DNA of 64,000 bases from Molossus alvarezi (GCA_037176705.1 CM073885.1:87700001-87764000), one strand, 5' to 3'. Counted from the first letter of the stretch, positions 45,526 through 56,867 are shown. Notes: generated from the letters alone by a model not told the origin. Program-made: numbers and translations.

Positions 45526-46340
45526 CGAGGAACCTGGGATGGGGGATCATGGCATCCTTGGATCCCACAGTCTGTTTTAAAGCATAGAAAACATGAGGAG
45601 GCAAAATCGGCTCCAGATAAGGGAAATGCAACGTTTACCTAATATGCTAATTCATAATTATGGTGACAATAGGTATGGTTAGCTGTTGCAATCTACAAAT
45701 ATCTTTAAAAATATAATTTTACACAGAACACAGTGCCTTTTTTCAACCTTGAAGAAACATACTTGACAGAAAGGAGCCCTGTGAGAACAGGAGAGAAGGG
45801 GCTAACTCAAAGTGAAAGAAAAAGAATGAGCTGAATCTGCCAAAGATTCACATTTATACCCACCCTCTCCTTAGTCTCTGAGTGTGCGGTGACGAGCCCT
45901 GAGTCTGCAAATGGGTGGAGAGATGGCCATGACCGGACAGATTAATGCTACCTCGACTCTTTTCTTCTGATTCTTCTGTAGAAGTGAAGGTGTCAGATCA
46001 AATAATTAACCTTAGTACACAGATATTTCTACCTGACATAAAGTCCTTTCCTCAGTCTTCAGCTATACTCTCTGTATATAAATATATAAGAGAAGGAGCA
46101 CTGACTAATGTCAGTATCTAAATATGACCAATGAAGGAGCCTTAAAGAGCAGATAAGATGTGTGCAGTCTGGTCTCATGACCCTTTGAAGCAGCAATCTC
46201 TCAATTTCTTTGCTTATGCACCACTGTTAGTAAAACATTGCCTAGAACAGGTCTTTAAAATGCATGGACCTACCTAGCTCTCAATTGTAGATATGTACAC
46301 TCTACTAATATAAAATGTATATTACAAAACAAAAGATAAA
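45526..46340. other. Single-copy spacer
   Basis: Nothing recognised apart from a short TA-rich tract at about 46073-46089. Confidence 0.4.
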
Positions 46341-46350
46341 TTTTAAAAGG

Positions 46351-46619
46351 TGCCCTGGACAGTTTGGCTCCATGGTAGGGCATCGCCCATGAACCAATGA
46401 GTCCTGGGTTCGGTTCTGACCAAGGGCATGTACCTTGGTTGCAGTTCGTCCCCGGTCCTGTTCGGGGTTGTGCGGGAGGCAACCAGTCCATGTGTCCCTC
46501 TCATGTCGATGTTTCTCTCTCTCTCCCTTTCTCTCCCTCTCCAACACCCACCCCCTGTCTAAAGATATATAGAAAAATATCCTTGGGTGAGGATTTAAAA
46601 AAATAAATAAATAAATACA
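46351..46619 (+). mobile_element. VES SINE, type 1, older copy
   Basis: Head 'tgccctggacagtttggctc' with changes, B box 'ggttcggttctg', body, pyrimidine tract, tail 'aaatatccttgggtgaggat', AAAT-rich end. TSD tttaaaagg at 46342-46350 and 46620-46628. More diverged than the 12 or 47 kb copies. Confidence 0.94.
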
Positions 46620-46628
46620 TTTAAAAGG

Positions 46629-47254
46629 CAAAGTTAAAACATGAACGCAAATGGAAGCTTCCTTATTTCTTTCCTGAATCAAAATGGGTCACCCTACAAA
46701 CCACCTGGAGTTCACACACCACCGCAACCTCAACAACAGCAACAAAAAACTTCCAAAAAAGAAAATCACCTCGAAGAGGTAGAGATGCTGTTACAAATGA
46801 AACCCGTTTGTTGCTGTTTTGTTGTATTAACTACAGGAGCTGTCTTCCTCCGTGAGGTGTTGCGTTTTTAGCTTTCCTTCCCTACAGAGGATTTCACATT
46901 CCTCTACTAAAAATGCATGTAAAAACTAAAAAGGCACAAACTGTTATGATATCGGATACTAAGGAATGACGGTTCCTGTGTGTTAGACACAGCAAAGATG
47001 CTTCCTTATATAATTCTTCTCTGTTAACATCAACAAAGGTGACCATTTGAAAGAAATAATAAACAGAAGGGAAAAAAACACCATATTTTCTCAAAGACAA
47101 GGAATCACCCAACTGCTAATACACGTTCTCTGGGCTGCCAGTATTAAGACTTAGTCTGGAGACGAGAGGTTCTTTATTCAAATACAGTACGTTTTCTCCT
47201 AGCACTGTCGACGGTCTTGCAACCGTCTGCTTTAAGTTAAATGACACAAAAAAC
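46629..47254. other. Single-copy spacer
   Basis: Nothing recognised; short CAA-rich stretch at about 46730-46752. Confidence 0.4.
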
Positions 47255-47262
47255 AAAACTTA

Positions 47263-47523
47263 TACCCTGGTCGGTTTGGCTCAGCGGTTAGAGTGTCGGC
47301 CTGCGGTCCTGAGAGACCCGGGTTCGGTTCCCGCTAAGGGAGCGTACCTCGGTTGCAGTTTGTCCCCGGCCCTGGTCGGTTGTGCGGGTGGCGACCACTC
47401 GATGTGTCCCTTTCACATCGATGTTTCTCTCTCTCTCGCTCTTCCTCTCTCTCCCTTCCACTCTACCTGAAAAAAAATGAAAAAGTGTCCTCGGGTGAGG
47501 ATGATAAAAAAAAAAAAAAAAAA
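47263..47523 (+). mobile_element. VES SINE, type 1
   Basis: Little-diverged head, body ('ggttgcagtttgtccccggc'), pyrimidine tract, tail 'agtgtcctcgggtgaggatg', long A tail. TSD aaaactta at 47255-47262 and 47524-47531. Confidence 0.96.
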
Positions 47524-47699
47524 AAAACTTACCATAGGCTAATTGATATAAACCAGAGTTAAGTTCTTGTGGTATATTTTGGGTTACAAAACATCACCAA
47601 ACTTCTCAACAAAATCCAAATACTTCTAATATTAAATATTGAAATAAATGGGAGCTGTACATACGTTTAAGAAAGATGAATAAAAACAAGTAAGATCAT

Positions 47700-48060
47700 T
47701 CTTTTCCAACCTGTGAATTCCAGTTCAGGGTCATGGGTGGCCAGAGCCTATCCCAGCAGCTCCAGGGTGCTGGGCACCCATCCTGAACAGGACACCTCCC
47801 CATCACAGGGCCACGCACATACACACCCACATTCCTTCAGACTGTGACCATTTAGACACGCCAATTCACCTGTTGTGTACATTTTGGGATGTGGGAGGAA
47901 CCAGAGAAAACCCACAGAAAACCCACGCCAGAATGGGGAGAACATGCCCACCCCACACAGACACTAGCCCCAGCCAGAATAAATGTTTCTCATCAACATT
48001 ATTACGAAACAATGTTGAGCAAAACAACACTATTCCAGGACCTGCTGCACTTCATTTATT
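47700..48060 (-). mobile_element. Ancient dispersed repeat, family not named
   Basis: Contains in order 'agttcagggtcatgggtggc', 'cagagcctatcccagcag', 'cacccatcctgaacaggaca', 'ggatgtgggaggaaccagag', 'aaaacccacgccagaatggg', 'gagaacatgcccaccccaca'. These match, in reverse, a phrase set I recall from vertebrate repeats ('gataggctccggccacc', 'cctgtccagggtg', 'gttttctccgggtgctcc'). It also includes 'tttctcatcaacattattac', which may belong to the same element. I cannot give the family name. Confidence 0.6.
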
Positions 48061-48349
48061 AGGAGTCTTTAATGATTCAAATGCTTGTTGCAGAATATTA
48101 TATCAAGTTTGTGCTAGTGTGGTACAACGGAAACCTATTCTACCAATATCATCCTCAACCAAAGAGGAATCTAGAGAGCATGCCTGACTACCTACTAAAT
48201 TCCGACAGATTACCTTACGGATCAGGCATCTCTCTATATTTATTCTCATTAGAAACACTAAAGAAGGTTTTCTTTTGTGTTCACTTTGTTTTGTTTGGTT
48301 TGACTTCTTTTTCATGCCGTTCTAGTATAGCCTGGATGATCCCATGATC
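48061..48349. other. Spacer
   Basis: Nothing recognised; the 91-104-codon ORFs here have no motif. Confidence 0.4.
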
Positions 48350-48700
48350 ATTAAGGGTGGCCACGTGGCACTGGCCTGACCCTCAGAGCCGAAGTCAGCT
48401 CAGGGCGTCTGGAAAGCCCCCGCCCTCCTGACAGAGGAGCATGAGAGCAGCCGGACTTGCCCCCACCGCTCTGCCTCCAGAGCAGGCAGGACAGGGGGTC
48501 GCTACCTCCTAACCATGAAGAGGAAGCCAGGAGAACCCCGGGAGGCACCAGCTCTGTCATTATTTGGTTGTCAAACCCACCACACCAATAGCACCTACCT
48601 CTGTGTTTCTCGTTACTTTATTTTTAAGGTCATCTTTGTTTAAGCCACTATGGGCCCCTTTTTCTGTTGTCTGCTATGGCAAACATCCCTGACAGGGATC
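48350..48700 (+). mobile_element. ERVL-MaLR LTR relic (MLT1-like)
   Basis: Right half: 'acctctgtgtttctcgttac', 'tttgtttaagccactatggg', 'tttctgttgtctgctatggc', 'aaacatccctgacag', the usual MLT1 3' end. The left half, GC-richer, is compatible but not diagnostic. No internal viral sequence adjoins it. Confidence 0.6.
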
Positions 48701-48965
48701 TTCTTTCTCCTCATCACGTGTCCAAATTGGAATTCAAATCTCACCAAACATCTGAATTAGTCTTCCTCTTCTGACTCCTCGCACACTTTCTCTGTATTTT
48801 AGTTGAGACCCTCATCATGTTTTTGTATGTTATTATTGTATCACTGGAGAGTAAACTCCTCATGATGTTTCATTCATCATGGCTTACCACAAAGCACTTA
48901 GCACAGTGACAAACAATTATGAGTGTTTAGTTTAATATTTATTGAATAAATTGTATTGGTAATAA
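48701..48965 (+). mobile_element. L2 3' region
   Basis: 'cactggagagtaaactcctc', 'aaagcacttagcacagtgac' and 'taatatttattgaataaatt' follow the L2 3' end. Confidence 0.6.
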
Positions 48966-50386
48966 AGGATAACCTCCCTCGTCACTTAGATGACAATAAT
49001 CAAATTCACAAATCTCTTTATGTAAATGGCTCCTGTGTACATTCTAGTTACATTTCTATCTCTATGTAACCATCCACGTATTCATTATTCAACATTAATC
49101 TATGTTCAAAGCAATATACTATGTGCCAAAGCAGCATAAATCCTTCCAATAAACTTACTGACTTCAAAAAAAAATTAGTCATTGTAGAAACTAAAAACAG
49201 AGTCACTATGTCCTATGGCCTATTTCAGATGACACTACTTTAAAGGGTTACTTAATCTAGGTATTCCCTGCTATAGAAATGACATTCACAATTCAAAATA
49301 TATTTGCAGAACTATAAACAGATTTTCATTTACAAGCAATTCCAAACTTCCAAACAAATGAAATCCTGAAAGTACAGTTTTATAGGAAACTAAGAATACT
49401 TTTTCAAACAACAAATAACATTTTAGAGTGTGGTTAGGTGTCTGATCAGCCCCAGATGCCTGGTTAACCTTAATGTGGCAAAATTATGGACCAGATATTC
49501 CCAGCATGAACAGTAAGTCAGTGAAAAGGGAAATTTTAAACATTTAGAAGGAGACATCAAACTCACTCTACTCCACTTATTGTTTGGGTTTGGAGTTAGC
49601 TCAAGGCAAAAACTTCAAACAGATAAATGTGTCTTAGAATCTTCTCTTTCTTTACTTTTCTCTTTCCTAGATATAAGCGGAAAATGCCTTGATCCAAAAC
49701 GTAATAACCACTTCCCTTCCTAAAGCACAGAAGGGTCCTCCACTACCACCATCAAAACCATTTCTCTTTCCACCCGAAAACCCCAAGCAAAAGGCCCTTT
49801 ACCTCGGATATAAGACAGAAGACAAAGTAATCACAGTAATTTGCAAGGGTACTTTCTGGGAGCATCTACCTTGTAAAGAGACCCTGGCCTAACAATCCTA
49901 ATGTCTCTAACTGCAGGGCTCCGGTCCCACCAATGTGAAGTGAGCATTCCAGGTTAAGGAGAGCCCCCTTTTTCCATTGTATGGGGGACGCTCTCTTATA
50001 AGCAAACAAGTCTGAAATGAGTCAATCTGGGGGGGGGGGGTGGTAAACTACCCTATCCCAATCCTTCTAGCTCTTCTTTTAACCATTTCCCATTCCTGAA
50101 CTCACGGATCCTTCTAAATATGCATTTTGCTCCACAAAGAAATATGAAGGATATACTGTGTGGCAAGGCATTGCTTTTTACCCCTTGTCCTCCAATAGGT
50201 ACAGCGGGGATTTTAATAAAGGAGAGAGCAATGGGTGAGCAGGGACAACCTGCTGGATTTATTAGGGGTCATTTGAAATTTGGCAACCATCTGTACTTGT
50301 GAGGTTGAAGACTTTAATTAAAACAAAATGTGATTACAAGGAATTTAATTTAACTGTTCTTTTCATGCCGCAGACTTCAGCAAAGG

Positions 50387-50388
<2 letters not shown>
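48966..50388. other. Mostly single-copy; possible L2 trace
   Basis: A weak reversed L2 end may lie at 49075-49160 ('gtattcattattcaacat', 'actatgtgccaaagcagc'). G11 run at about 50031. ORFs of 60-67 codons without motifs. Confidence 0.35.

Positions 50389-50420
<32 letters not shown>
50389..50420. repeat. (GT)n microsatellite
   Basis: About 16 uninterrupted GT units after 'aaaggct'. Confidence 0.97.
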
Positions 50421-50422
<2 letters not shown>

Positions 50423-50560
50423 CATTGAAACCTTGATCTTTAGGAATCTTCCAAGGTAATAATGAACATAAACTATCTTCAACATTTTTTAAAAGCTAAT
50501 AAAAGTGTTACATTTCTTCCTAAATAGGGCTTAACAAGATAACTAAAACATCAAGTTCTT

Positions 50561-50610
50561 GCCCTGGCCGGTTTGGCTCAGCGGTTGGAGCGTCGGCCTG
50601 CGGTACAGAG
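50561..50610 (+). mobile_element. Tailless 50-bp VES head fragment with TSD
   Basis: Begins 'gccctggccggtttggctca' exactly like a full type-1 VES and stops after 'ggcctgcggtacagag', with no B box, body or A tail. Flanked by a perfect 15-bp TSD, aaacatcaagttctt, at 50546-50560 and 50611-50625. The duplication shows it entered as this short piece and was not trimmed later. Confidence 0.95.
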
Positions 50611-50625
50611 AAACATCAAGTTCTT

Positions 50626-51001
50626 TTGGTTTTAACCAGTATTATACTGGGGTATCTCAGGCAGACCAGTGTCCTCCTGGTAGACATCTGTCACTAACGA
50701 ATAAAGAATGGCAAGACCGGAACATATCTCCATATGTGCTGTTTACAAGATTAACATATTTCAAAACTAGTTTAGAAAGAAAACAATAATTTGAGTCCTT
50801 AATAATGAAAAGTTTGGAAACCGTGATCATGGATTTCATTACAATATGAAAAAAATTGGGGAAATAAAATACAATCCAGAATAGTTTACACAGATATTAG
50901 TCATCAACTGAAGAGGCAGTCTATATATATCTATATATACATATATTTTAAGGTGATACGAAGTGGAACTCAAAAAATATCACCTCTACTCTGCTGAAAG
51001 T
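50626..51001. other. Spacer
   Basis: Nothing recognised; TA-rich tract at about 50921-50946. Confidence 0.4.
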
Positions 51002-51017
51002 TATAAGTAATATTTTT

Positions 51018-51258
51018 TATTTATTTTTATTCTCATCCGAGGACATTTTCCCTTTTTTTATTCGGATAGAGTGGCAGGGAGAGAGAGAGAGAGAGAGACA
51101 TCGACATGAAAAGGACACATCAAGTGGCTGCCACCTGCACGACCAACCAGGGCCGGGGACAAACTGCAACCGAGGTACATGCCCTTAGCGGGAACCGAAC
51201 CCGGGTCTCTCTGTACCGCAGGCCAACGCTCTCACCACTGAGCCAAACCAGCCAGGGC
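51018..51258 (-). mobile_element. VES SINE, type 1
   Basis: Tail 'ctcatccgaggacattttcc', GA tract, body 'ggggacaaactgcaaccgag', B box 'gggaaccgaacccggg', head complement 'gagccaaaccagccagggc'. TSD tataagtaatattttt at 51002-51017 and, with one mismatch, 51259-51274. Confidence 0.96.
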
Positions 51259-51274
51259 TATAAGTAGTATTTTT

Positions 51275-51537
51275 AAAGTATTTACTTTTACCCTGAAAAG
51301 AAGGCATTTTTAATAAATATTGCCTCCAGGGAATTGATGACATTATACATGGTATATAATTTCCAATCCTACTTTTTAAAACACACCTATTTCATAAAAG
51401 AAGTCTTAAACAAAGTTATATTTTTTGGTTAGAACTGAGGCACAAGCGGCAAGGCTGGAAAGCAAAACATGGAAATCATTTTCACAAAAGTCCAAATCAT
51501 GTTCAGCACAGGGAGAAGGAAGCATGAACACTTCCAG
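51275..51537. other. Spacer
   Basis: Nothing recognised. Confidence 0.4.
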
Positions 51538-51542
51538 GTGGC

Positions 51543-51982
51543 TGTTGCTGGGATGGTAGTAACATCTGTCTTACCCTGGGTAGGTGTATGTTGAAGTCCC
51601 ACCCCCAGCACCTCAGAATGTGACCTTATTTGGAAACAAGGTCTCTGCAGAGCAGTCCAGGTCATGAGGGTGGGCCCTGATCCAGTAGGACCAGTATACT
51701 TAAAAAAGGAAAAAACTGGGAGAACAACACTACATGGAGATGAAGGCAGAGAATGGGTGATACACCGATAAGCCCAGGAATGCCCGAGAGTTGCAAACCA
51801 GCAGAAGCCAGGAGAGAGGTAGGGCACAGATTCACCCTCACAGCAGAAACAACCAACCCTGCTGACGCCTTGGTCTTGCACTTCTAGCCTCTAAAATGGT
51901 GAGACAATGAAACTCTGTTGTGCAAGCCATCCAGCTGGGGGCGCTTGGTTACAACAGCCCTAGAGCCTAGAAAATGAACACA
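51543..51982 (+). mobile_element. Solo ERVL-MaLR LTR (MLT1A-like), about 440 bp
   Basis: Near-complete LTR starting 'tgttg' and ending 'aacaca'. Motifs in order: 'tatgttgaagtcccaccccc', 'cctcagaatgtgaccttatt', 'tggaaacaaggtctctgcag', 'gagggtgggccctgatccag', 'ccaaccctgctgacgccttg', 'ctagcctctaaaatggtgag', 'caacagccctagagcctag'. Probable 5-bp TSD gtggc (51538-51542) / gtggg (51983-51987). No internal region, so it is a solo LTR. The 150- and 64-codon antisense ORFs inside it are not genes. Confidence 0.9.
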
Positions 51983-51987
51983 GTGGG

Positions 51988-52716
51988 GAATTATTTTTTA
52001 CAATTATGTTTAAACTGCACATATATGTTGCATGGACTTTTCTGAATATGTGTTTAAATTAACAACAGAAAATAAAACGAAAACCCACTCCTTGCTCAGA
52101 GGTAAGAAAAAAACAGGAACCTTTGCACAAGAATCAAAATGGACATATTAGGTTAGTTTTCTGGGTTGGAAAGTCAATTAAGTCACAGAGCTCGAGGGTA
52201 ACAGAAGCAAATGAAGACAGCAACCACAAAACTGGCTTTACCGTTAATGACTTCTGATTTTCTCCTATGTTTTGAAACCTTCTCCCCGGGTCTATAAAAT
52301 CATTTTTATTAATGGCCAGGTATCTTGATGTGTTTTAAATTTTTAGTCCCCACTATTGCAAATGTCTTTAAAAAAACAGTTTTAATTTCATCTCATTCAG
52401 CCTACATGCTGGTCTCTCTGCTTTTCTCAATTAACCTTATTATATTACGTCATTAGTAACATGGCTTTCTTTTTACGTACTTAGTTATAAGAGGCAATCC
52501 CACCTGACATTCTTTTCTAAATTATGGCACGGCACTAAAAATTAATTAATTATAAAGGTATCTTTTCTTTATAGATATTTCTGAAAAATAAACATGTTTT
52601 GTCTATTCATCTACTAATTCTACTACCTACCATTTCTTTTTGGCCACCTGACTAGAATTTTTACAAGTAGAATCTGCAGGTTTACAGGCTAATAGTCATC
52701 TTATTTGACAGATAAG
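51988..52716. other. AT-rich single-copy spacer
   Basis: Nothing recognised. Confidence 0.4.
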
Positions 52717-52731
52717 AAAGCTGAGATTTTG

Positions 52732-53740
52732 CCTTTCCGCCTTCCTGGAGAGGGGCCCCCGGGGCGTTGTCCTTGGTTCTCCTGTACCTTAAAGGGGACC
52801 CACGCTGTCTGGGGCCTGGATGTCCTGCAGGTGGAGGAGGACGCCCCGCAAGTTCCCTGCAGCAGGGAGGTGCTTAGGAGGCACCGGCCTTGGCTTCCAG
52901 ATGGAACAGTCCATCTACAACAGGAAGAGTGCTGGTGTCTACACCACAGATCTGAAGAGAACCTGGGAGGAGCTTCTGCGGCCAGCTCTGCCACCGTTGC
53001 CACTGAAAGCCCGCTGACATCAGTGTCACATCGTCCAGGAACCCGGCCAGCGAGCCGTGCTGGAGTTTGCCGCGGCCCTGGGAGCCACCCCCATTGCTGC
53101 CCCTTCACTTCTGGGACCTGCACCAACCAGGTCCCGACCTCCTGAAGCCGAGGCTTCCGGTGGCTGCTGCTGCCAGGGCTGCGGCCCAGCCTCACAGGGG
53201 CGTCTGAGGTTAACCCGCCTGCCCTTGCTCTGTGGACCGCAGCCCCTCCTCTGCGCCACGTGGACACTGCCATCACTGCCACGACAGGGGGCTCGCTCCG
53301 TGGGTCTGATGTGGTGGACGCAGGCCCGAGAACACGCGTGGCACCATCTCCCATGAACACCCATGGCAGGTCCTGCCTGATCTCACCTCTACAGGGACCC
53401 TGAAGAGGTTGGAAAGAAAGAGCAGGCCACGGCTGAAAAGGCTGTGACCCAGGAGGGACTTTGGGGTGAATGAACTGCTCCAGCTCCCAAGGTCACTGCT
53501 GCTCGGCCCGAGGGCCCAGTCTGGTCCAGTGGCCCGGATGCCCTCTGTGCCCACACAGCAGTCTCCTACCGCAGCCTGGGCTGCAGCCCCCCCTGCTCAG
53601 GCCACGACATGATACAACAGCCACTGAGTGGTCTTAGGCTGGTCACCCACAGACTCCTGACAGAATGGAAACAAGGATGACGGAAAATAAACAGTATCCT
53701 AAAAAAAAAAAATAAGGAAGAAGAAGAGGAAGAAAGAAAC
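52732..53740 (+). pseudogene. RPSA: Processed pseudogene of RPSA (40S ribosomal protein SA / laminin receptor)
   Basis: Reading-frame pieces match RPSA in order: a 'DVLQ' piece near 52820, '[20 protein letters not shown]' and 'LKRTWEELL' near 52895-52985, 'LEFAAALGATPIA' near 53060-53098, 'SVGLMWW' at 53297-53317, then the acidic C-terminal region ending in a TEWS-stop equivalent at about 53626-53637. The start codon position reads CTG (52805-52807). The coding equivalent is about 833 bp against 888 bp in the functional gene, so there are net deletions and several frameshifts. AATAAA is at 53686-53691 and poly-A at 53701-53712, with an A-rich end. No introns. Perfect 15-bp TSD aaagctgagattttg at 52717-52731 and 53741-53755. 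It is an L1-mediated retrocopy and non-functional. The functional parent belongs to the small ribosomal subunit. ORFs of 99-219 codons over it, including the antisense 219-codon one, are artefacts. Confidence 0.94.
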
Positions 53741-53755
53741 AAAGCTGAGATTTTG

Positions 53756-54361
53756 AAGTGGCACAATGGAGAATGGAAAAGCAGACAGTCAGATCCAGAA
53801 CCTCTAGGTCTGGATATTTTATAATAGTTGCCTTATTAATATGGCCTTTTAGTCTAAGGTAACACATTTCATCCACACCTACAAATCCAATTCAACAAAA
53901 TCACAAAGTGCTATCCAAGGCAGGAAGAGGATCTGGTTAAGACTTTTTAAACTGTAATTCTCATGACACAATATGGGCAACATCGCCTCATAAAAACTTT
54001 GGAATATTATTGGTACATTTTTTCCTAATGAAATATTTGTGGTAATCAGCCCCGAGCTGGCTTCCCACCTCCTAGTATTTCCCACCCGTGCGTAGTTCCC
54101 AGCCCCACTGCACCAGGGCTGGCTTCTCAGTGGAACTGGTATGACGTTCCAGGAATAGGTTCTAAACGACTGCAGCTTCCTTCTGGGGTCTCTCCTCTCC
54201 TTTCCTTCTCTCCCCGCCCCCATCACTCACTCTGATGTAAGCTGGCTGTCACTGTAAGGACCCTCCGACAGCCTATGGAGAGGTCTCGGAAGTGAGAAAA
54301 TGAGACTCCCAGTCAACAGCCAGCAGCCAGCGAGGAACGGAGGCCTGCTGACAACCACTTG
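53756..54361. other. Single-copy spacer
   Basis: Nothing recognised; the 115-codon antisense ORF has no motif. Confidence 0.4.
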
Positions 54362-54413
54362 AGCTGAGCATGTTGACGTCAGAAGCAATATTCCAACGTC
54401 AACATGCAGCTGC
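54362..54413. promoter_or_regulatory. Inverted repeat (hairpin) containing a full CRE palindrome
   Basis: Perfect 12-bp arms gcatgttgacgt (54368-54379) and acgtcaacatgc (54396-54407). They extend outward as agctg with a 2-nt bulge, and a 16-nt loop contains 'aatatt'. The left arm edge includes TGACGTCA (54374-54381), the consensus CREB/ATF site. Function is inferred only from the motif. Confidence 0.55.
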
Positions 54414-55069
54414 AATCTCAGGAGAGACCATGAGCCAGAACCACCCAGGCAGGGGCAAACCAAGACCCCGTCCCTCAGAAACTACGTTAGATACTAAACG
54501 CTGTTGTACAAATGTGTTGGTTGTGAAAAGTGATGTGATTTTAAACTTAAAAGTGTATCACTAAACTTTGTTATTAGATTTAGAAAACATGTACTCTATA
54601 ATTATCTCCCAAGTGTACATTGATTGACATAATACAGCTTAACACATATATAAGACACTGGCTTGGATCATCTTGAGATTTTTTTTAACACCAATGGTTC
54701 AAACTAAAATATTTTACGTATTATATGGCACATATATTAAGCATTTTTTAATACTCTGCTTTTTTAGACTTTCACAGCTGCCATTTCTTTATGCTTTTCT
54801 AGTTACACCTTTTAGAATATGCAAACTCTTTCTCTGACAGAATAAATAGGCTACCTGATTTACAATAGATGCTTCTATTAAATCTTCAGAATTTCCTCTA
54901 CTCATATGGAATTTTAAATGTCTTCATTAAGATACTTTTTTCGCTTCTATTTACAGTATACTGTATGTACATATGTAACAATTGGATTTTTTTGACTTAA
55001 AGAAATTGTCAAAACGGGGGGGGGGGTGAGATTTTAGCACATTTGCTGAATATATGGTATTTCAAATAG
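54414..55069. other. AT-rich single-copy spacer
   Basis: Nothing recognised; G11 run at about 55016. Confidence 0.4.
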
Positions 55070-55300
55070 GAACCTGGGATCTAAAGTCCAGGAGACATGA
55101 ACTGAAATGCTGGCAATAAAATTTACTAGCTGTGTGACCTTAGGCAATTTACTTAACCTCTCTGTCTTGCTGCATCCTCATTTATAAAATTGCAACAACA
55201 CCTGTCCCATTGGGTTGAATAAGAAATGAATAATACATGAAAACATTCTTAGCACAGAGTCTAGCATATAGCAAGCACTAAATCAATGAAGGCTTTTCAC
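55070..55300 (+). mobile_element. MIR SINE, near full length
   Basis: 'ctagctgtgtgaccttaggc', 'aatttacttaacctctctgt', 'gcatcctcatttataaaatt', 'gttgaataagaaatgaataa', 'ttcttagcacagagtctagc', 'atatagcaagcactaaatca' in perfect MIR order. The best-preserved MIR in the window. Confidence 0.92.
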
Positions 55301-56852
55301 AATTTAGTGTAGTAAAAAGTAAAACAAAGAGCTGCAGAAAATTTTCCCAGTTGAGGACAATATTATTTTGGATAGTATCTGTCATTTTGTCCATATTTTA
55401 TCATTATTTTTATATGTGATTACTTTGTAATTTATATTTTAGTGAAGGCAAAAATAATTATTCTTTGACTACAATTTTCAGGTATATTGAGGAAGACAAT
55501 GAACTGAATCTTCCATTAATTAGTGGCATCGCTGACCTCCCAAACCATAGCTTCTCTCCAGCCCATTTTTCTTTTTTTCACAATCATAGCAAAAGTCCTA
55601 AATACTGAGCATCGGGATTATTTATGCAATGCCATTGTCATATTACTTAGTATTTATAGAGAACTTTAGAATCAATGGGGCATTTTCTCATGCATTATCT
55701 CACTGAATCATCTACTAGTTCTAGTCGGATCCTGAATATTAATTTCAAACGTGAAATTAATTTAAATATTAAAACAGGAAGCCCCATTCTAACCTCAGAG
55801 TCTATCATAGCACTAACGACCGCTTCTGTCTCCTGAATGATTCTTCCAGAGAAAGAAGAAGATGGTGGGCTGGGAGCTGTAGGCCATTAGGCCAGTAAGT
55901 TGTGTCAAGATTCAGCACAGCCTTTTCGGTGGAATATTATTGGTACAAAACATACCCACTCCGTGCCCTCCCCTTGCAGCCGTCACTTCCCTGAGGTAAA
56001 GGAGCCCATTCTCTGAAAAAGCTGGGGAACCCAGTTTACAAGTTTCTTCTCCCCTCCCCCACCCCCACCCACCCCGCCCCACAAATTGCTTTGGAACAGC
56101 CTGATCCATTATCTTTTTTAGCAGCTCATTATTTTAATTTAATGTTCTTATCTGCTGTTTTCTTTCCACTTGGCAAATCTCCTCTTATCAATTGTTACTC
56201 TGTATTTAAATTGTGAAAGATAGCTAATTTGGGACTTACCGCAGCAAACACAGAAAAGACCTCTATTGCCAGGACTTATTTGCATTCAGAACTGCTTGCT
56301 TTTTAAAGTAACTCCTTTAGCCCCAGAAAGTATCATTTTTTTTTATCATTCAAGTTTATCTAGACTTTCCTTTGGATCATCACCTATCACCACTGAAGAA
56401 GAGAAAAGCCACTGGACAGTACCCATTTAAACAATAAATCTCTTTCAGAAGGGAAGGGGATGAATGGATCTTAACTTAGAAGGAAATATGTATTTTTAAA
56501 TTGTGGCATAATTTATCAATTTAGCATATTATTAGATTTCATATAATATTAGTAATCTATCTTAACATTTTCACTTAAATCAGTTCCATTGAGAAGCAAA
56601 AACTCTTCTTATTAAGATAACATTTTTCGTATTTATTAATAATTTATTAAATGGTTTATCTAGTTTGACCTTTATGCTGATTTTATTCCTTGCAGTTTGA
56701 AATAAATCAGTAGTGCTTAATAGTTTCAAATTTAATTTTTAATAGCTCAAATAATAAAAATCCAGTCTTTATATTTTTCATTTCAAATGAACATTAATCC
56801 ACCAACTCATTCTTTGTGGGTGTCCTCCTCTACTGGCAGGAGGATGTTCCTC
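55301..56852. other. Mostly single-copy; possible regulatory DNA
   Basis: A weak reversed MIR piece may lie at 55640-55730. The segment at 56100-56420 is repeat-free and holds an octamer ATTTGCAT (56278-56285) plus TAATTT words. C-rich run near 56050-56080. No exon can be defined. Confidence 0.35.
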
Positions 56853-56867
56853 AAAAGACCTCACACC

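Noticed and set aside
51429..51881. 150-codon antisense ORF
   Set aside because: Lies mostly inside the MLT1A-like LTR, which has no coding function.
52701..53360. 219-codon ORF antisense to the RPSA pseudogene
   Set aside because: Mirror image of a GC-rich retrocopy; low stop density follows from base composition.
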